A DNA stretch of 64,000 nt from Halobellus sp. LT62 (GTDB lineage Archaea > Halobacteriota > Halobacteria > Halobacteriales > Haloferacaceae). The notes under the pieces are model-generated. The model made no database searches, was not told the origin of the DNA, and was given only the letters and a program-made list of their open reading frames with translations. The position numbers were made by a program, and so were the translations under genes. The stretch is from positions 1,798,001 to 1,862,000 of the forward strand of contig NZ_JAYEZO010000001.1 of NCBI RefSeq assembly GCF_037031285.1, given 5' to 3'. Below are positions 8,549-17,759 of this stretch, one piece after another; the stretch's first letter is position 1, and every line of letters starts with the position of its first letter.

Positions 8549-11500
8549 ATGGACCGCAGCGTGTTACAGGAGGGCCTTCCACTGGTATTCGTACTCGTGA
8601 CGTTCGTCGTGTTGGGGGGCGCGGTCGTCGCCGTGAGCGAGTTCGTCGTCGACGACGGACCCGGCGAGTCGATTCTCGCCGATCCGAACCTGAACGAGCA
8701 GAACGTGAGTTCGCTGACCGGCGGGGCCGATCAGACGGGCGGCTCCGACCGAGCCGCGGTAGCGAACGGAGGAGCTGACTTCCACGGAGTCAACGCGACG
8801 GTTCGGGGAGTGACGGCGAACGGGACTGCAGGCTACGACATCGCCACCGGAGACGTCAACGGTGACGGATATCAGGACCTTCTCATCGCCGCCCCGGCCG
8901 CCACGAACGGCGTCGATCCGGAGACGGCGACCGTCCGTTCGGAGCCGACTACAGTCTACTTGTTTTACGGCCCGATCGAGGGGGAAACGATCGACGTCGA
9001 CGACGCGGACGTCACGTTCACCGGCGGCAGGGGCGACGGCGTCGGCTGGTCGGTCGCGATCGGGAACCTGACCGCGGACGATCGCGCCGACATCGTGATC
9101 GGCGCGCCGTTCGATGCCCGGAGCAACAGCGACAACGCGACGGAAGGCGTCGTCTACGTCGTCCGCGGCGAGGACCTGTCCGGCGGGGAGATGGACGTAT
9201 CGAGCGAGGCGTACGCCACCTACTACGGCGTCGGCGACGGCGACCGGGCCGGATACGCCGTCGCGGTCTCGAACGATCGTCGACGCGAGGGGACCGCGTC
9301 CGACTCGGGAGCGCGAAGCGGAACGGGGACCGACGCGCTGGTGATCGGCGCACCCTATGCGACACCGAACGGGAGCGAATCGGGTGCCGCCTACCTGATC
9401 GAGCGAATCGCGCCGGGGAGACATCGTCTCGATGAGGGAGCGAACAGCACCTACGCGGGCGTCAGCGGTGGCGACCGTGCGGGCTGGTCGGTCGCCGCAG
9501 CCGACGTCACCGCGGACGGCGACCGAGAGGTGCTCGTCGGTGCGCCGTTCAACGACAGCAACGGGGTCGACGCCGGCGCGGTCTACGTACTCTCGGCGAC
9601 CTCGGACGGAGGGACCGCTGCCGACGCTGGGAGCGGCGGTGCAGACGACAGCGGCGTCGTCTCAGTCGACACCGGACAAACGCTCGAAGGCGTCGCGGCG
9701 GGTGACGCCGCCGGGTTCTCCCTCGAACCCGTGGGACAGGTTGTGGAGAGAGAAAGGGGGAGCTCAGCCGGGAATCGAGGTCCCGACATCGCGATCGGCG
9801 CACCGTTCAGCGACGCCGCCGCGACCGACGCCGGCGCGGTCTACGTCATCGAATCCGGTGAATTCGACGGCCTCGACGCCGACGAGCGCGATCGGCGGAC
9901 GTCGCTCTCGGGAGCCGAAGCGACGGTGACGGGCGAGACCGCGGGCGACCGGGCGGGCTGGAGCGTCGCCGGCGACACCCAACTCCGCTGTACCCGCCAC
10001 GACGATCTCGTGGTCGGAGCCCCCTTCAGTAACAACGGGGCCACCGAATCGGGATCCGCCTACGTCGTCGGCGGTCTCGACGGCGAGCGGCAACTGGACG
10101 GTGACGACGTGCGAATCGACGGTGCAGCGGCGTTCGATCGCGCCGGGTGGGCGGTCACGAGCGTCTCGGACGCGACGGGCGACGGCGCGACGGACGTCCT
10201 CGTCGGAGCACCGTTCTCCGACAGCGGAGCACCCGACGGCGGTGCAGTATATCTCGTCGCCGGGAGCTGTCAGGAGACGAAAGACGACAGAGGATCGGGC
10301 GGCGGCGATGGCGAGCGGGACGACGGAGACGACCGCGGTCGGGACAGGAGCGACGACCGCGACCGTGACGAGCGAGATCGTGATAGCGGAGACGGAGACG
10401 GCCGCGACGACAGAGATGGCAGAGACAGTCGCGACCGCGACGATCGCGGTGATAGAGACGATCGTGGGGATCGTGGGGATCGTGACGACAGAGACAACAG
10501 CGACGGGAGAGATCGAGATCGGAGCGATGACCGCGACGACAGGGACGATAGAGACGACGACTCGGAAACAGACACGCCCACCGATGGGGCCCGAGCGATC
10601 GACTCCTGTACCGTCATCGACGAGCCGGGCGCTTACGCGCTGACGACCGACATTCAGAGCGGGACGTCGGGGACCTGTGTCTTGATCAGTTCGAGCGACG
10701 TCGAACTGACCGGTGACGGCCACTCGATCGACGGCGAGCGCGTCAACGACAGCGTCGGGCTCCAAGTGGCTACCCGGGGCAGGGCCACCATCGAGAACGT
10801 CACGATCCGCGACGTCAGTGCCACGAACTGGGAGACGGGCATCGAAATCGGAGACTTCAATAATGCGTATCCGGTGGCTGCGACGCTCTCGAACGTCGAG
10901 TCGAGCGAAAACGAGTGGGGGGGAATCTTCTTCGTGGACGCCTCCGGCTCGGTGCTCGAGGACGCGAGCGCCACCGGGAACGGATACAACGGAATCACGC
11001 TCTGGGAGACGAACGACGTGCGGTTCGAGGACGTGACCGCAGCCGAGAACGGACGGTCAGGACTGTGGATATGGGACAGCGTCGGCGACAGTGAGTTCGT
11101 CCGGGTGACGGCGACGGGCAATGCGGACCACGGAATCCGAACGGGGACGGACGTGTTCCGTAACACCATCTCCGAGTCCACCGTCGCGGACAACGGAGAT
11201 CACGGGATCGAAATAGACAGAGACAGCGGTCGCTCGAACGTCATTCGAGACACGACTGTCGAACGGAACGGCGGAGCGGGAATCCGAGCTGCCGACGGCG
11301 GCGAACTCGAAGACGTCGTCGTCCGCGATAACGACGGCAGGGAGTTGGACGCTCGTGTCGATTTCGCCCAACCGGCCCTATCCGCCTCGGAGTTGACGAT
11401 CGGCGACAACGCGGGGTTCGAGTTCACCGACGAGGCGCTCGCAATCGAGACCGTCGATCGGGAGTCGCTTCCGGGGCTGCCCGCCGACGCGCAGGCCGTC

Positions 11501-12775
11501 GGTGACGGCGTCGAGGTCGTCGACGTCGAGAGCGCAACCGTGACCCTCCAGTACGACGACGGCGTCAGCGGGGATCAGATCGAACTGTGGCGCTACGACG
11601 GGAGCGAGTGGGACCCAGTGGAGACGTTCGAGGCCACGGGCGGGGAAATCACCGCCGAACTCACCGAGGACGGCACCTACGCCCCCATCGAGGTAGCTCA
11701 GAGCGGGTCGTCTACGTCGGGAGCGGACACGGAAGCGACGACCACTACCGAACCGACGACGACCGCTGACGAAACCGCCACGGTCACTGACGAACCGACG
11801 GCAACCGCGGATGAAACCGCCACGACCACTAACGAACCCACGATGGCCACCGACGAACCCACAGCGACGACAGCAGAGACACCCAGCACCGAGGACTCGA
11901 ACTCGACGTCCGCGGAGACGCCGACGACCGCCGACGCGTCGACAGAGCCACCGGACGAGACACCCACGGCCACCGACGAGCCGACGGAGCCACCCGCTGA
12001 AAACCCGACAGCCATCGACGAACCGACCGAATCAGCTGATGAAACCCCCACAGACGAGGACGAGTCGGATCTGGCTGCGGCCATAGAGGCGTCCACGGAT
12101 GGGGAGACGACGGCCGATCCGACCGACGAATCGACGACGGCTTCGACTCCCCAACAAACCACAACGGCGGCGGCCGAAACCGAGACACCATCGACCGCGG
12201 AGCCCGGATCGACGGAGGCGTCGGGAACAACAGAATCGATCACAGCCGAGCCGCAGACGACAGCGGTAACCACAGCGACCGAACAAGCGACGACAGGAGC
12301 ACAGACTACGGAATCGCCGACTACGACATCACCAGCTACGGCGTCACCAACTACGGAGCCTCCGACAGCGACCGAAACACCCACAACTGAACCACAGACA
12401 GCGACCCAGTCGACGACCGAACCGCCAACTACCGAACCGCCGTCCCCTGATACCGGACCTCCCGTGGAGGTCGAACGGAGCGACCCGAGTGCAGCGGACG
12501 ACGAGACGGAGACACCGACGCAGACGACCGCCACAGCGACGCCAGAGGAGAGAGAAACGGAAGAAGACGACAGTTCGGAGGAGGAAACGTCGGAAGCGAA
12601 TGACGAAGAAACGACAGAATCCGAAGAACAGACTGACGAGGAAACGACAGAATCCGAAGAACCGTCAGCGAGTGATGAAGCGTCGACAGCGGAGAGTCGG
12701 GGACGGGGACCGCCGGCTACTCGGGGGAAAGAAGCGGCCGAAAAAGCGGGCAGATCCTCACGCGGATCTGGATAG
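8549..12775 (+). CDS. Giant FG-GAP / beta-helix surface protein
   Basis: 1408-residue secreted or cell-surface protein. The start at 8549 gives a short charged N-terminus and one hydrophobic segment (about residues 8-35), a signal or membrane anchor. Residues about 80-575 hold seven FG-GAP/integrin-alpha-like blades with recurring GAPF motifs followed by Gly-Ala-Val-Tyr, and Ca-binding DVNGDGYQD-type loops. About 579-674 is almost only Asp and Arg. About 680-950 is a right-handed beta-helix of NosD/PbH1 type rich in Asn-Gly turns. About 985-1050 resembles a small beta-sandwich. Residues from about 1052 are Thr/Pro/Glu repeats, probably an O-glycosylated stalk. No PGF-CTERM or C-terminal helix is visible. 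It could mediate adhesion or bind polysaccharide. Confidence 0.85.
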   Translation: MDRSVLQEGLPLVFVLVTFVVLGGAVVAVSEFVVDDGPGESILADPNLNEQNVSSLTGGADQTGGSDRAAVANGGADFHGVNATVRGVTANGTAGYDIATGDVNGDGYQDLLIAAPAATNGVDPETATVRSEPTTVYLFYGPIEGETIDVDDADVTFTGGRGDGVGWSVAIGNLTADDRADIVIGAPFDARSNSDNATEGVVYVVRGEDLSGGEMDVSSEAYATYYGVGDGDRAGYAVAVSNDRRREGTASDSGARSGTGTDALVIGAPYATPNGSESGAAYLIERIAPGRHRLDEGANSTYAGVSGGDRAGWSVAAADVTADGDREVLVGAPFNDSNGVDAGAVYVLSATSDGGTAADAGSGGADDSGVVSVDTGQTLEGVAAGDAAGFSLEPVGQVVERERGSSAGNRGPDIAIGAPFSDAAATDAGAVYVIESGEFDGLDADERDRRTSLSGAEATVTGETAGDRAGWSVAGDTQLRCTRHDDLVVGAPFSNNGATESGSAYVVGGLDGERQLDGDDVRIDGAAAFDRAGWAVTSVSDATGDGATDVLVGAPFSDSGAPDGGAVYLVAGSCQETKDDRGSGGGDGERDDGDDRGRDRSDDRDRDERDRDSGDGDGRDDRDGRDSRDRDDRGDRDDRGDRGDRDDRDNSDGRDRDRSDDRDDRDDRDDDSETDTPTDGARAIDSCTVIDEPGAYALTTDIQSGTSGTCVLISSSDVELTGDGHSIDGERVNDSVGLQVATRGRATIENVTIRDVSATNWETGIEIGDFNNAYPVAATLSNVESSENEWGGIFFVDASGSVLEDASATGNGYNGITLWETNDVRFEDVTAAENGRSGLWIWDSVGDSEFVRVTATGNADHGIRTGTDVFRNTISESTVADNGDHGIEIDRDSGRSNVIRDTTVERNGGAGIRAADGGELEDVVVRDNDGRELDARVDFAQPALSASELTIGDNAGFEFTDEALAIETVDRESLPGLPADAQAVGDGVEVVDVESATVTLQYDDGVSGDQIELWRYDGSEWDPVETFEATGGEITAELTEDGTYAPIEVAQSGSSTSGADTEATTTTEPTTTADETATVTDEPTATADETATTTNEPTMATDEPTATTAETPSTEDSNSTSAETPTTADASTEPPDETPTATDEPTEPPAENPTAIDEPTESADETPTDEDESDLAAAIEASTDGETTADPTDESTTASTPQQTTTAAAETETPSTAEPGSTEASGTTESITAEPQTTAVTTATEQATTGAQTTESPTTTSPATASPTTEPPTATETPTTEPQTATQSTTEPPTTEPPSPDTGPPVEVERSDPSAADDETETPTQTTATATPEERETEEDDSSEEETSEANDEETTESEEQTDEETTESEEPSASDEASTAESRGRGPPATRGKEAAEKAGRSSRGSG

Positions 12776-12968
12776 ATATCCACGAACTTGTACATCGACC
12801 GTTCACTTACACAAGACTTTTACTGAATTCGTATAATAATCTGGATACGGTCGCGGACGAACGCGTCGACGGGCGCGCGGGTAGGGGTACACGAGCGAAC
12901 GTCGACCGCCGTCCGACGGACATTTTTCGGGAACCAACGGGGAGAGCCGAGAGTATCGACGACATCGA

Positions 12969-13970
12969 TTAGGCGACTAGCGCGACGTACACGACGGCGT
13001 ACCCCACGAGCGCGACGGTGGTCCCGGCGAGCGCGATCGCGACGAACGCGAGATCGGGCCGGAACGCTCGCGGGTCGAACCTGTCGGTGCCGATCACCGC
13101 GTAGAGCGGCGGCATCGATCGGTACCACGCGAGGACGCCGCAGACGGAGCCGACAGCGAGGATCGAGAACACGAAGTGATACGACACGTCGAGCGTCGGC
13201 GGCGCGAGAACGATCGCCGCGGCCCCGTACGTCGCGCCCAATGCAGCGGTCCGATCCGAAAAGAGCCGAACGGAACGGTCAGTGAGTCGCACAACGGCCA
13301 ACACGGCGAGCCAGACGACCGCCAGTTCGAGCGCGAACGCGCCGAGGAGGTGGATCGTCGGATCGGGGTGTAACGCGACCCGGCCGTCGAACACGGTGAA
13401 CTGCAGCGGATACAGCAGCCGCGGCGGCTCGCCAGTCACGAGATCGCCCCACGGATGCGTGAGGAGCCCCGCAGTGGCGGCGAGCGCGATCTGGCGAGGA
13501 GACAGCGGGGTCCGACGCGCCGCGAGCGTGGCGAGCGCGGCACCGCCCACGACGAACGCGCCCATCACGAGCGTCCCCAGCGGTCCGCTGACGGCCGTCG
13601 CGACCGCGACCAGACCGAGCAGCAGCGTCACGGCCCCCGTCCGAGCGAGCCATTTCCTCCGAGGCGGGGCGTGCCGAACAGCCCAGAGACCGGCCGCGGG
13701 ACCGGCGACCGCAGCGACGAGAAGCGAGTGCGTCATCGACCGATGGACCGCGTTGGCGGCGCTCCAGAACACCTCGGGGTCGACGGAGCCGCCGCCGAGG
13801 AACCGTCCGCCGTCGATCGCGGCCAGCGCGTAGACGACGTCGATGTCGGGTAACGCCGCGAACAGCCCGGTCACGATGCCCAGAAACAGCGCGTTCCGTG
13901 CCGGCCAGCCTCGCCACTCTGCGAACAGGACCGCGAGGGCGAACGCGAGCAGCGCGTGGCCGACGAACAC
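12969..13970 (-). CDS. Membrane-bound metal-dependent hydrolase (YdjM/DUF457-like)
   Basis: 333-residue integral membrane protein of the LexA-binding, inner-membrane-associated hydrolase family. It begins MFVGHALLAFALAVLF, followed by LPDIDVVY and HRSMTHSLL, with LTHPWGDLVT later. These His/Asp clusters are the conserved putative metal ligands of the family. About eight hydrophobic segments are apparent. The biochemical reaction of this family is not established. It is divergent from the aminotransferase at 14225; the 254-bp gap is partly AT-rich and shows no other gene. Confidence 0.82.
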   Translation of the reverse strand: MFVGHALLAFALAVLFAEWRGWPARNALFLGIVTGLFAALPDIDVVYALAAIDGGRFLGGGSVDPEVFWSAANAVHRSMTHSLLVAAVAGPAAGLWAVRHAPPRRKWLARTGAVTLLLGLVAVATAVSGPLGTLVMGAFVVGGAALATLAARRTPLSPRQIALAATAGLLTHPWGDLVTGEPPRLLYPLQFTVFDGRVALHPDPTIHLLGAFALELAVVWLAVLAVVRLTDRSVRLFSDRTAALGATYGAAAIVLAPPTLDVSYHFVFSILAVGSVCGVLAWYRSMPPLYAVIGTDRFDPRAFRPDLAFVAIALAGTTVALVGYAVVYVALVA

Positions 13971-14224
13971 GGGTATACAGCCGCACGCGTCGAATATAAG
14001 CGTCTCGTCTGCGTGATAGCAGAGCGCACGGGGTCGGGTATCGTAGCGTTAACTGATTGCTCACCCGACCGTACGACCGCATTCGATCGATGAGTGAAGA
14101 CTTCCAAACGCTACTGTAGAGACGCCGTACCGACGTATCCACCAAAGCGACTGACGGTCCACACACCGGTAACCGAAGTATCTCGACCAAATTGCCGTCC
14201 AACAGACTAAGTGTCGACGACGAG

Positions 14225-15379
14225 ATGTCCACCGCGATGACGACGCCAGCCGAGGTTCGGGAGTCGGTCCCGATTTTCGATGAGACGAGGTATCTGAACA
14301 CCGGTGCGAGCGGACCGAGCCCGCGGCCGGTCGTCGAGCGGGCACAGGAGACGATCGAAGCGCACGAGTGGGAGTCCGCGGCCGATCCGGGGCCGTACCC
14401 GTACGCGTTCGGCGTCTACGAGGACGCGAGAGCGGACGCCGCCTCGTTCGTCGGTGCCGACGCCGACGAGATCGCGCTGACGCAGAGCACGACCGACGGC
14501 ATCAACCGGATCGCCTGCGCGTTAGAGTGGGAACCCGGCGACGTGATCGTCCGGACCGATCTCGAACACCCGGCCGGTATCCTCCCGTGGGAGCGGCTCG
14601 AACGGCAGGACTGCGAGGTGCGCGTCGCGCCCACGATCGAAGGTCGGATCGATCGCGACGCGTACCGCGACGCCGTCGCGGACGCGAAACTCGTCTGTCT
14701 GAGCGCGTTGACGTGGAACTACGGGACGCACCTCCCGGTGACGCAACTGGTCGAGGAGGCCCACGACGCCGGAGCGCGCGTGCTCGTCGACGCCGTCCAA
14801 GTCCCGGGCCAGTGCGAATTCGACGTGAGCGAGTGGGGCGCAGACGCCGTCGCGATGGCGAGTCACAAGTGGATGCTCGGCCTCTGGGGCGGCGGCTTCC
14901 TCTACGTGAACGAAGACGTCGTCGACGAGTTACACCCCGGGCAGATCGGCTACCGGAGCGTCGCAAGTTCGGGCGGCGCTGACTCGGACGAAGACGGGTA
15001 CGAGCTGAAGCGCGGCGCGGCGCGCTTCGAGATCGGGACGACCAACCCCGCACCGTACGCGGCGCTCTCGGAATCCATCGAACTCCTCGAATCGGTCGGG
15101 CTCGACACGATCGAGTCACATATCCACGAACTCTCGACCCGGTTCGTCGACGGCGTGCCAGAGGAACGGCTGGTGAGCCCGCGAGAGCCCGAATCGGGGC
15201 TCGTGACGGTCCGCGTCGACGACCCCGAGGAAACGGTCGAGCGCCTCCGAGAGGAGTACGGCGTCGTCGTCCGCTCGCTCCCGTATCCGGAGGGCGTCGT
15301 CAGGGCCTCCCTGCACGTGTACAACGACGCGAGCGACGTCGATCGGCTGCTGGAGGGCCTCGACGAGATCGGGTGGTAG
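14225..15379 (+). CDS. Class V aminotransferase (cysteine desulfurase-like)
   Basis: 384-residue PLP enzyme of fold type I, class V. FDETRYLNTGASGPSPRPV is the typical N-terminal start. TQSTTDGINRIA follows, then LVDAVQVPGQ with the PLP-contacting Asp, and MASHKWMLGLWGGGFLYV containing the Schiff-base Lys. No conserved desulfurase Cys loop is evident, so isopenicillin-N-epimerase-like or selenocysteine-lyase-like chemistry is equally possible. The start at 14225 is preferred; another in-frame ATG lies at 14237. It converges on the arsenic operon. Confidence 0.87.
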   Translation: MSTAMTTPAEVRESVPIFDETRYLNTGASGPSPRPVVERAQETIEAHEWESAADPGPYPYAFGVYEDARADAASFVGADADEIALTQSTTDGINRIACALEWEPGDVIVRTDLEHPAGILPWERLERQDCEVRVAPTIEGRIDRDAYRDAVADAKLVCLSALTWNYGTHLPVTQLVEEAHDAGARVLVDAVQVPGQCEFDVSEWGADAVAMASHKWMLGLWGGGFLYVNEDVVDELHPGQIGYRSVASSGGADSDEDGYELKRGAARFEIGTTNPAPYAALSESIELLESVGLDTIESHIHELSTRFVDGVPEERLVSPREPESGLVTVRVDDPEETVERLREEYGVVVRSLPYPEGVVRASLHVYNDASDVDRLLEGLDEIGW

Positions 15380-15385
15380 CTCGCG

Positions 15386-15871
15386 TTACGCAGCAGTCTC
15401 CGCCAGTTCGTCGAACAGTTCGCGCACGCGGCGCTCGATCTCGTCGCGGATCCCCGAGACAGCGTCCGATGATCCGCCGTCGGGGTCGTCCAACCCCCAG
15501 TCTCTGTTCTCTCCGCCCCAGCCCGCCGGACAGACGTCCTCGGCGGAACAGCCCATCGTGATGACGTACTGGCAGGGTTGGATCTCCTCGAAAGAGATTT
15601 CTCTCGGTTCCCGCCCGGAGACGTCGATTCCGACGTCCGCCATCGCCTCGACGACTTCCGGATGGACGTGATCGGCGGGGCGGGTCCCACCGGTGAGCAG
15701 TTCGAGTTCGTCCTCCAGTCCGCGGCGGTGTCGCTCGCGCTCGGCGAAGGCGTACGCCATCTGCGAGCGCCCCGCGTTCTGCACGCAGACGAAGGCGACG
15801 CGCGTGGGAGTCGCCTCGGTGGAGTCGTCGGTCATCGAGTCGTCGAGGGAATCGGGTGTTTCGGTTGTCAT
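15386..15871 (-). CDS. arsC: Arsenate reductase, low-molecular-weight phosphatase type
   Basis: 161-residue protein of the LMW protein-tyrosine-phosphatase/ArsC family. The P-loop VCVQNAGRSQ (C-x5-R) lies near residue 30. GIDVSGREPREIS and ITMGCSAEDVCPAGW follow, giving the later Cys residues used in thioredoxin-coupled ArsC. It reduces arsenate to arsenite for export by the neighbouring Acr3. It is the last gene of arsR-acr3-arsC, 18 bp after acr3. The first 20 residues are a Ser/Asp-rich extension; Met 13 is an alternative start. Confidence 0.92.
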   Translation of the reverse strand: MTTETPDSLDDSMTDDSTEATPTRVAFVCVQNAGRSQMAYAFAERERHRRGLEDELELLTGGTRPADHVHPEVVEAMADVGIDVSGREPREISFEEIQPCQYVITMGCSAEDVCPAGWGGENRDWGLDDPDGGSSDAVSGIRDEIERRVRELFDELAETAA

Positions 15872-15889
15872 ATCAGGCGTGTGGGGCAG

Positions 15890-17053
15890 TTAGTCGTTCT
15901 TGGGTGAGACGTCCGGAGCCGTCGAATCGAGCGATCCGGTCTCGAAGCCTCGCCAGTCGAAACGTCGCTGGAAGTACAGCGCCACATTGACGAGCGCGAG
16001 CAACACGGGGACCTCGATCAGCGGGCCGACGACCGTCGCGAAGGCGACGCCGGAGCCGACGCCGAACACCGCGACGGCGACGGCGATCGCGAGCTCGAAG
16101 TTGTTGGATGCTGCTGTGAACCCGATCGCAGTCGTCGTCGAGTAGTCCGCGCCGATCTCCCGGCCCATCCCGAAGCTCACGAGGAACATCACGACGAAGT
16201 AGATCGTCAGCGGAACCGCGATGAGCAGCACGTCCGCCGGCGAGGCGACGATCGCGCCACCCTGCGTGGCGAACATAACGATCACGGTGAAAAGCAACGC
16301 GACGAGCGTCAGCGGACCGATCTTCGGGATCAATGTCTCGTCGTACCACTCCTCGCCCTTCGTTCGCGTCCCGACGTAACGGGTGAGAAAACCGCCCGCG
16401 AAGGGGATTCCGAGGAAGATCACGATCGCCTCGAACACCTGCATCGGCGTGATATCGAACGCCGAGATCCCGGCGACGAGCGATTCCATCCCGAGCAGCG
16501 GCGGAAGCACGAGCGCGAAGAACCAGACGTAGACGCCGTAGGTAACGATCTGAAAGAGGCTGTTGAACGCGACGAGCCCCGTCACGTACTCCGTCGAACC
16601 CTCAGCCAACTCGTTCCAGACGAGCACCATCGCGATACAGCGCGCCATCCCGATGAACACGAGGCCGAGGAAGTACTCCGGGCGCGCCGGGAGGCCGGGG
16701 ACGAGGCCGCCGAAGAAGACGACCGCGAGCCCGAACATCAGCGTCGGCCCGATGAGCCAGTTTTGGAGCAGGCTCAGCCCCAGCACCCGCCAGTTGCGGA
16801 AGACTGTCGGCAGGCGGGAGTAGTCCGCCTTCGCCAGCGGCGGGTACATCATCAGGACGAGACCGATCTCGACGAGATGGAAATCCTGAATCGGTGCGGT
16901 CACAGACGGGGCGACGAATCCGATTCCGACGCCGATGGCCATCGCGCCGAAGATCCAGACGGTGAGGTACTTATCGAGGACGTCCATCGACCGCGGATCG
17001 CCGCAGGCCTCGCAGTCGCAGTTCGGCCCGTGCTCGTGCGCGCCGCCGCTCAT
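15890..17053 (-). CDS. acr3: Arsenite efflux permease, ACR3 family
   Basis: 387-residue membrane transporter with about ten helices. After a short His/Cys-rich N-terminus (HEHGPNCDCEACG) the ACR3 core begins at LDKYLTVWIFGAMAIGVG. GMARCIAMVLVWNELA carries the conserved Cys thought to handle arsenite, and FTAASNNFELAIAVAVAVFG is the second family signature. It exports arsenite from the cytoplasm using the membrane potential. The start overlaps the arsR stop (ATGA). The Cys-containing N-terminal extension could bind the metalloid before transport, which is an inference. Confidence 0.94.
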   Translation of the reverse strand: MSGGAHEHGPNCDCEACGDPRSMDVLDKYLTVWIFGAMAIGVGIGFVAPSVTAPIQDFHLVEIGLVLMMYPPLAKADYSRLPTVFRNWRVLGLSLLQNWLIGPTLMFGLAVVFFGGLVPGLPARPEYFLGLVFIGMARCIAMVLVWNELAEGSTEYVTGLVAFNSLFQIVTYGVYVWFFALVLPPLLGMESLVAGISAFDITPMQVFEAIVIFLGIPFAGGFLTRYVGTRTKGEEWYDETLIPKIGPLTLVALLFTVIVMFATQGGAIVASPADVLLIAVPLTIYFVVMFLVSFGMGREIGADYSTTTAIGFTAASNNFELAIAVAVAVFGVGSGVAFATVVGPLIEVPVLLALVNVALYFQRRFDWRGFETGSLDSTAPDVSPKND

Positions 17054-17529
17054 TCGCAGTCACATCCGCTCGTCGTCTCCGACACGTCTCCGCCAGCGTT
17101 CGGCGTGTCCGCCACGTCGCCGCGTGGGGTTGGCGGGACCGCATCGACCCCGTCGAGTACGGTCACCAGTGCGACGGCGACGGTGGTGGCGCGGTACTTC
17201 CGCCACCGACCGTCCCTGCGGCGGGTCACAACGCCCGCCTCGGTCAGCGCCGAGAGCGCGTGACTGATCGCGCTCTCGCTCCTGTCGACCACGGCGTTCA
17301 GCTCGCAGACGCACAGCTCCCCCTCGGCGGCGACGAGTAGTCGAACGAGCTTGTACCGCGTCTCGTTCGAGAGCGCCGCGAGGACGTCGAGGTCGTGGTC
17401 GATCCGATCCGTCGAGAGGACCGACTCCAGCGCGTCCAACTCGTCGAGCCGTTCCTCGACGTCTTCGGACCGACACTCGGTCAGTTCGTCTTCGAGGTAT
17501 CGCCGTAGTCGCTGCGTCGCTGTCGACAT
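17050..17529 (-). CDS. arsR: ArsR family transcriptional repressor
   Basis: 159-residue winged-helix regulator. The HTH core reads ALSNETRYKLVRLL, then ELCVCELNAVVDRSESAISHAL, the Cys pair being the likely arsenite sensor. RRRDGRWRKYRA forms the wing. A CDCE tail adds two more cysteines. The start is ATG at 17529; a TTG three codons upstream is weaker. First gene of the arsR-acr3-arsC operon, so it should repress itself and release DNA on arsenite. Short repeats upstream (17531-17542 and 17657-17666) are candidate operators. Confidence 0.92.
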   Translation of the reverse strand: MSTATQRLRRYLEDELTECRSEDVEERLDELDALESVLSTDRIDHDLDVLAALSNETRYKLVRLLVAAEGELCVCELNAVVDRSESAISHALSALTEAGVVTRRRDGRWRKYRATTVAVALVTVLDGVDAVPPTPRGDVADTPNAGGDVSETTSGCDCE

Positions 17530-17530
17530 A

Positions 17531-17542
17531 CAATTCAATTGA
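17531..17542. promoter_or_regulatory. Candidate ArsR operator, copy 1
   Basis: CAATTCAATTGA immediately abuts the arsR start. The 10-mer AATTCAATTG recurs at 17657-17666. AT-rich short-arm repeats of this kind are typical of ArsR-type sites, but binding is not shown. Confidence 0.4.
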
Positions 17543-17656
17543 AGAAGTTCTCAATTAAGGCTTTCGAGACTGGGTTCGAATATTATGGAAGGACACTAAT
17601 CGAGGCGGTTTGAATTTGATTTTGGCCACACAAGGACCGAGGTTCAAATATAGAGT

Positions 17657-17666
17657 AATTCAATTG
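17657..17666. promoter_or_regulatory. Candidate ArsR operator, copy 2
   Basis: Second copy of AATTCAATTG, 125 bp from the first, lying between arsR and the divergent aldo/keto reductase. It might serve either promoter. Confidence 0.35.
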
Positions 17667-17715
17667 TAGTGCAACTAATTAAGATCAGAGCGAATAACGG
17701 AGCCAAGACGAGACC

Positions 17716-17747
17716 GTGCGGTCGGATCACTTATTTTCGGACCGCAC
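17716..17747. promoter_or_regulatory. Inverted repeat enclosing the TATA box of the aldo/keto reductase
   Basis: GTGCGGTC (17716-17723) and GACCGCAC (17740-17747) are perfect complements, and the TATA-like TTATTTTC (about 17731-17738) lies between them. The start GTG 17760 is about 25-28 nt after the TATA box, so the transcript is leaderless. A repressor on these arms would block TBP, as expected for an operator. Confidence 0.5.
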
Positions 17748-17759
17748 GAGGGGGAGACC

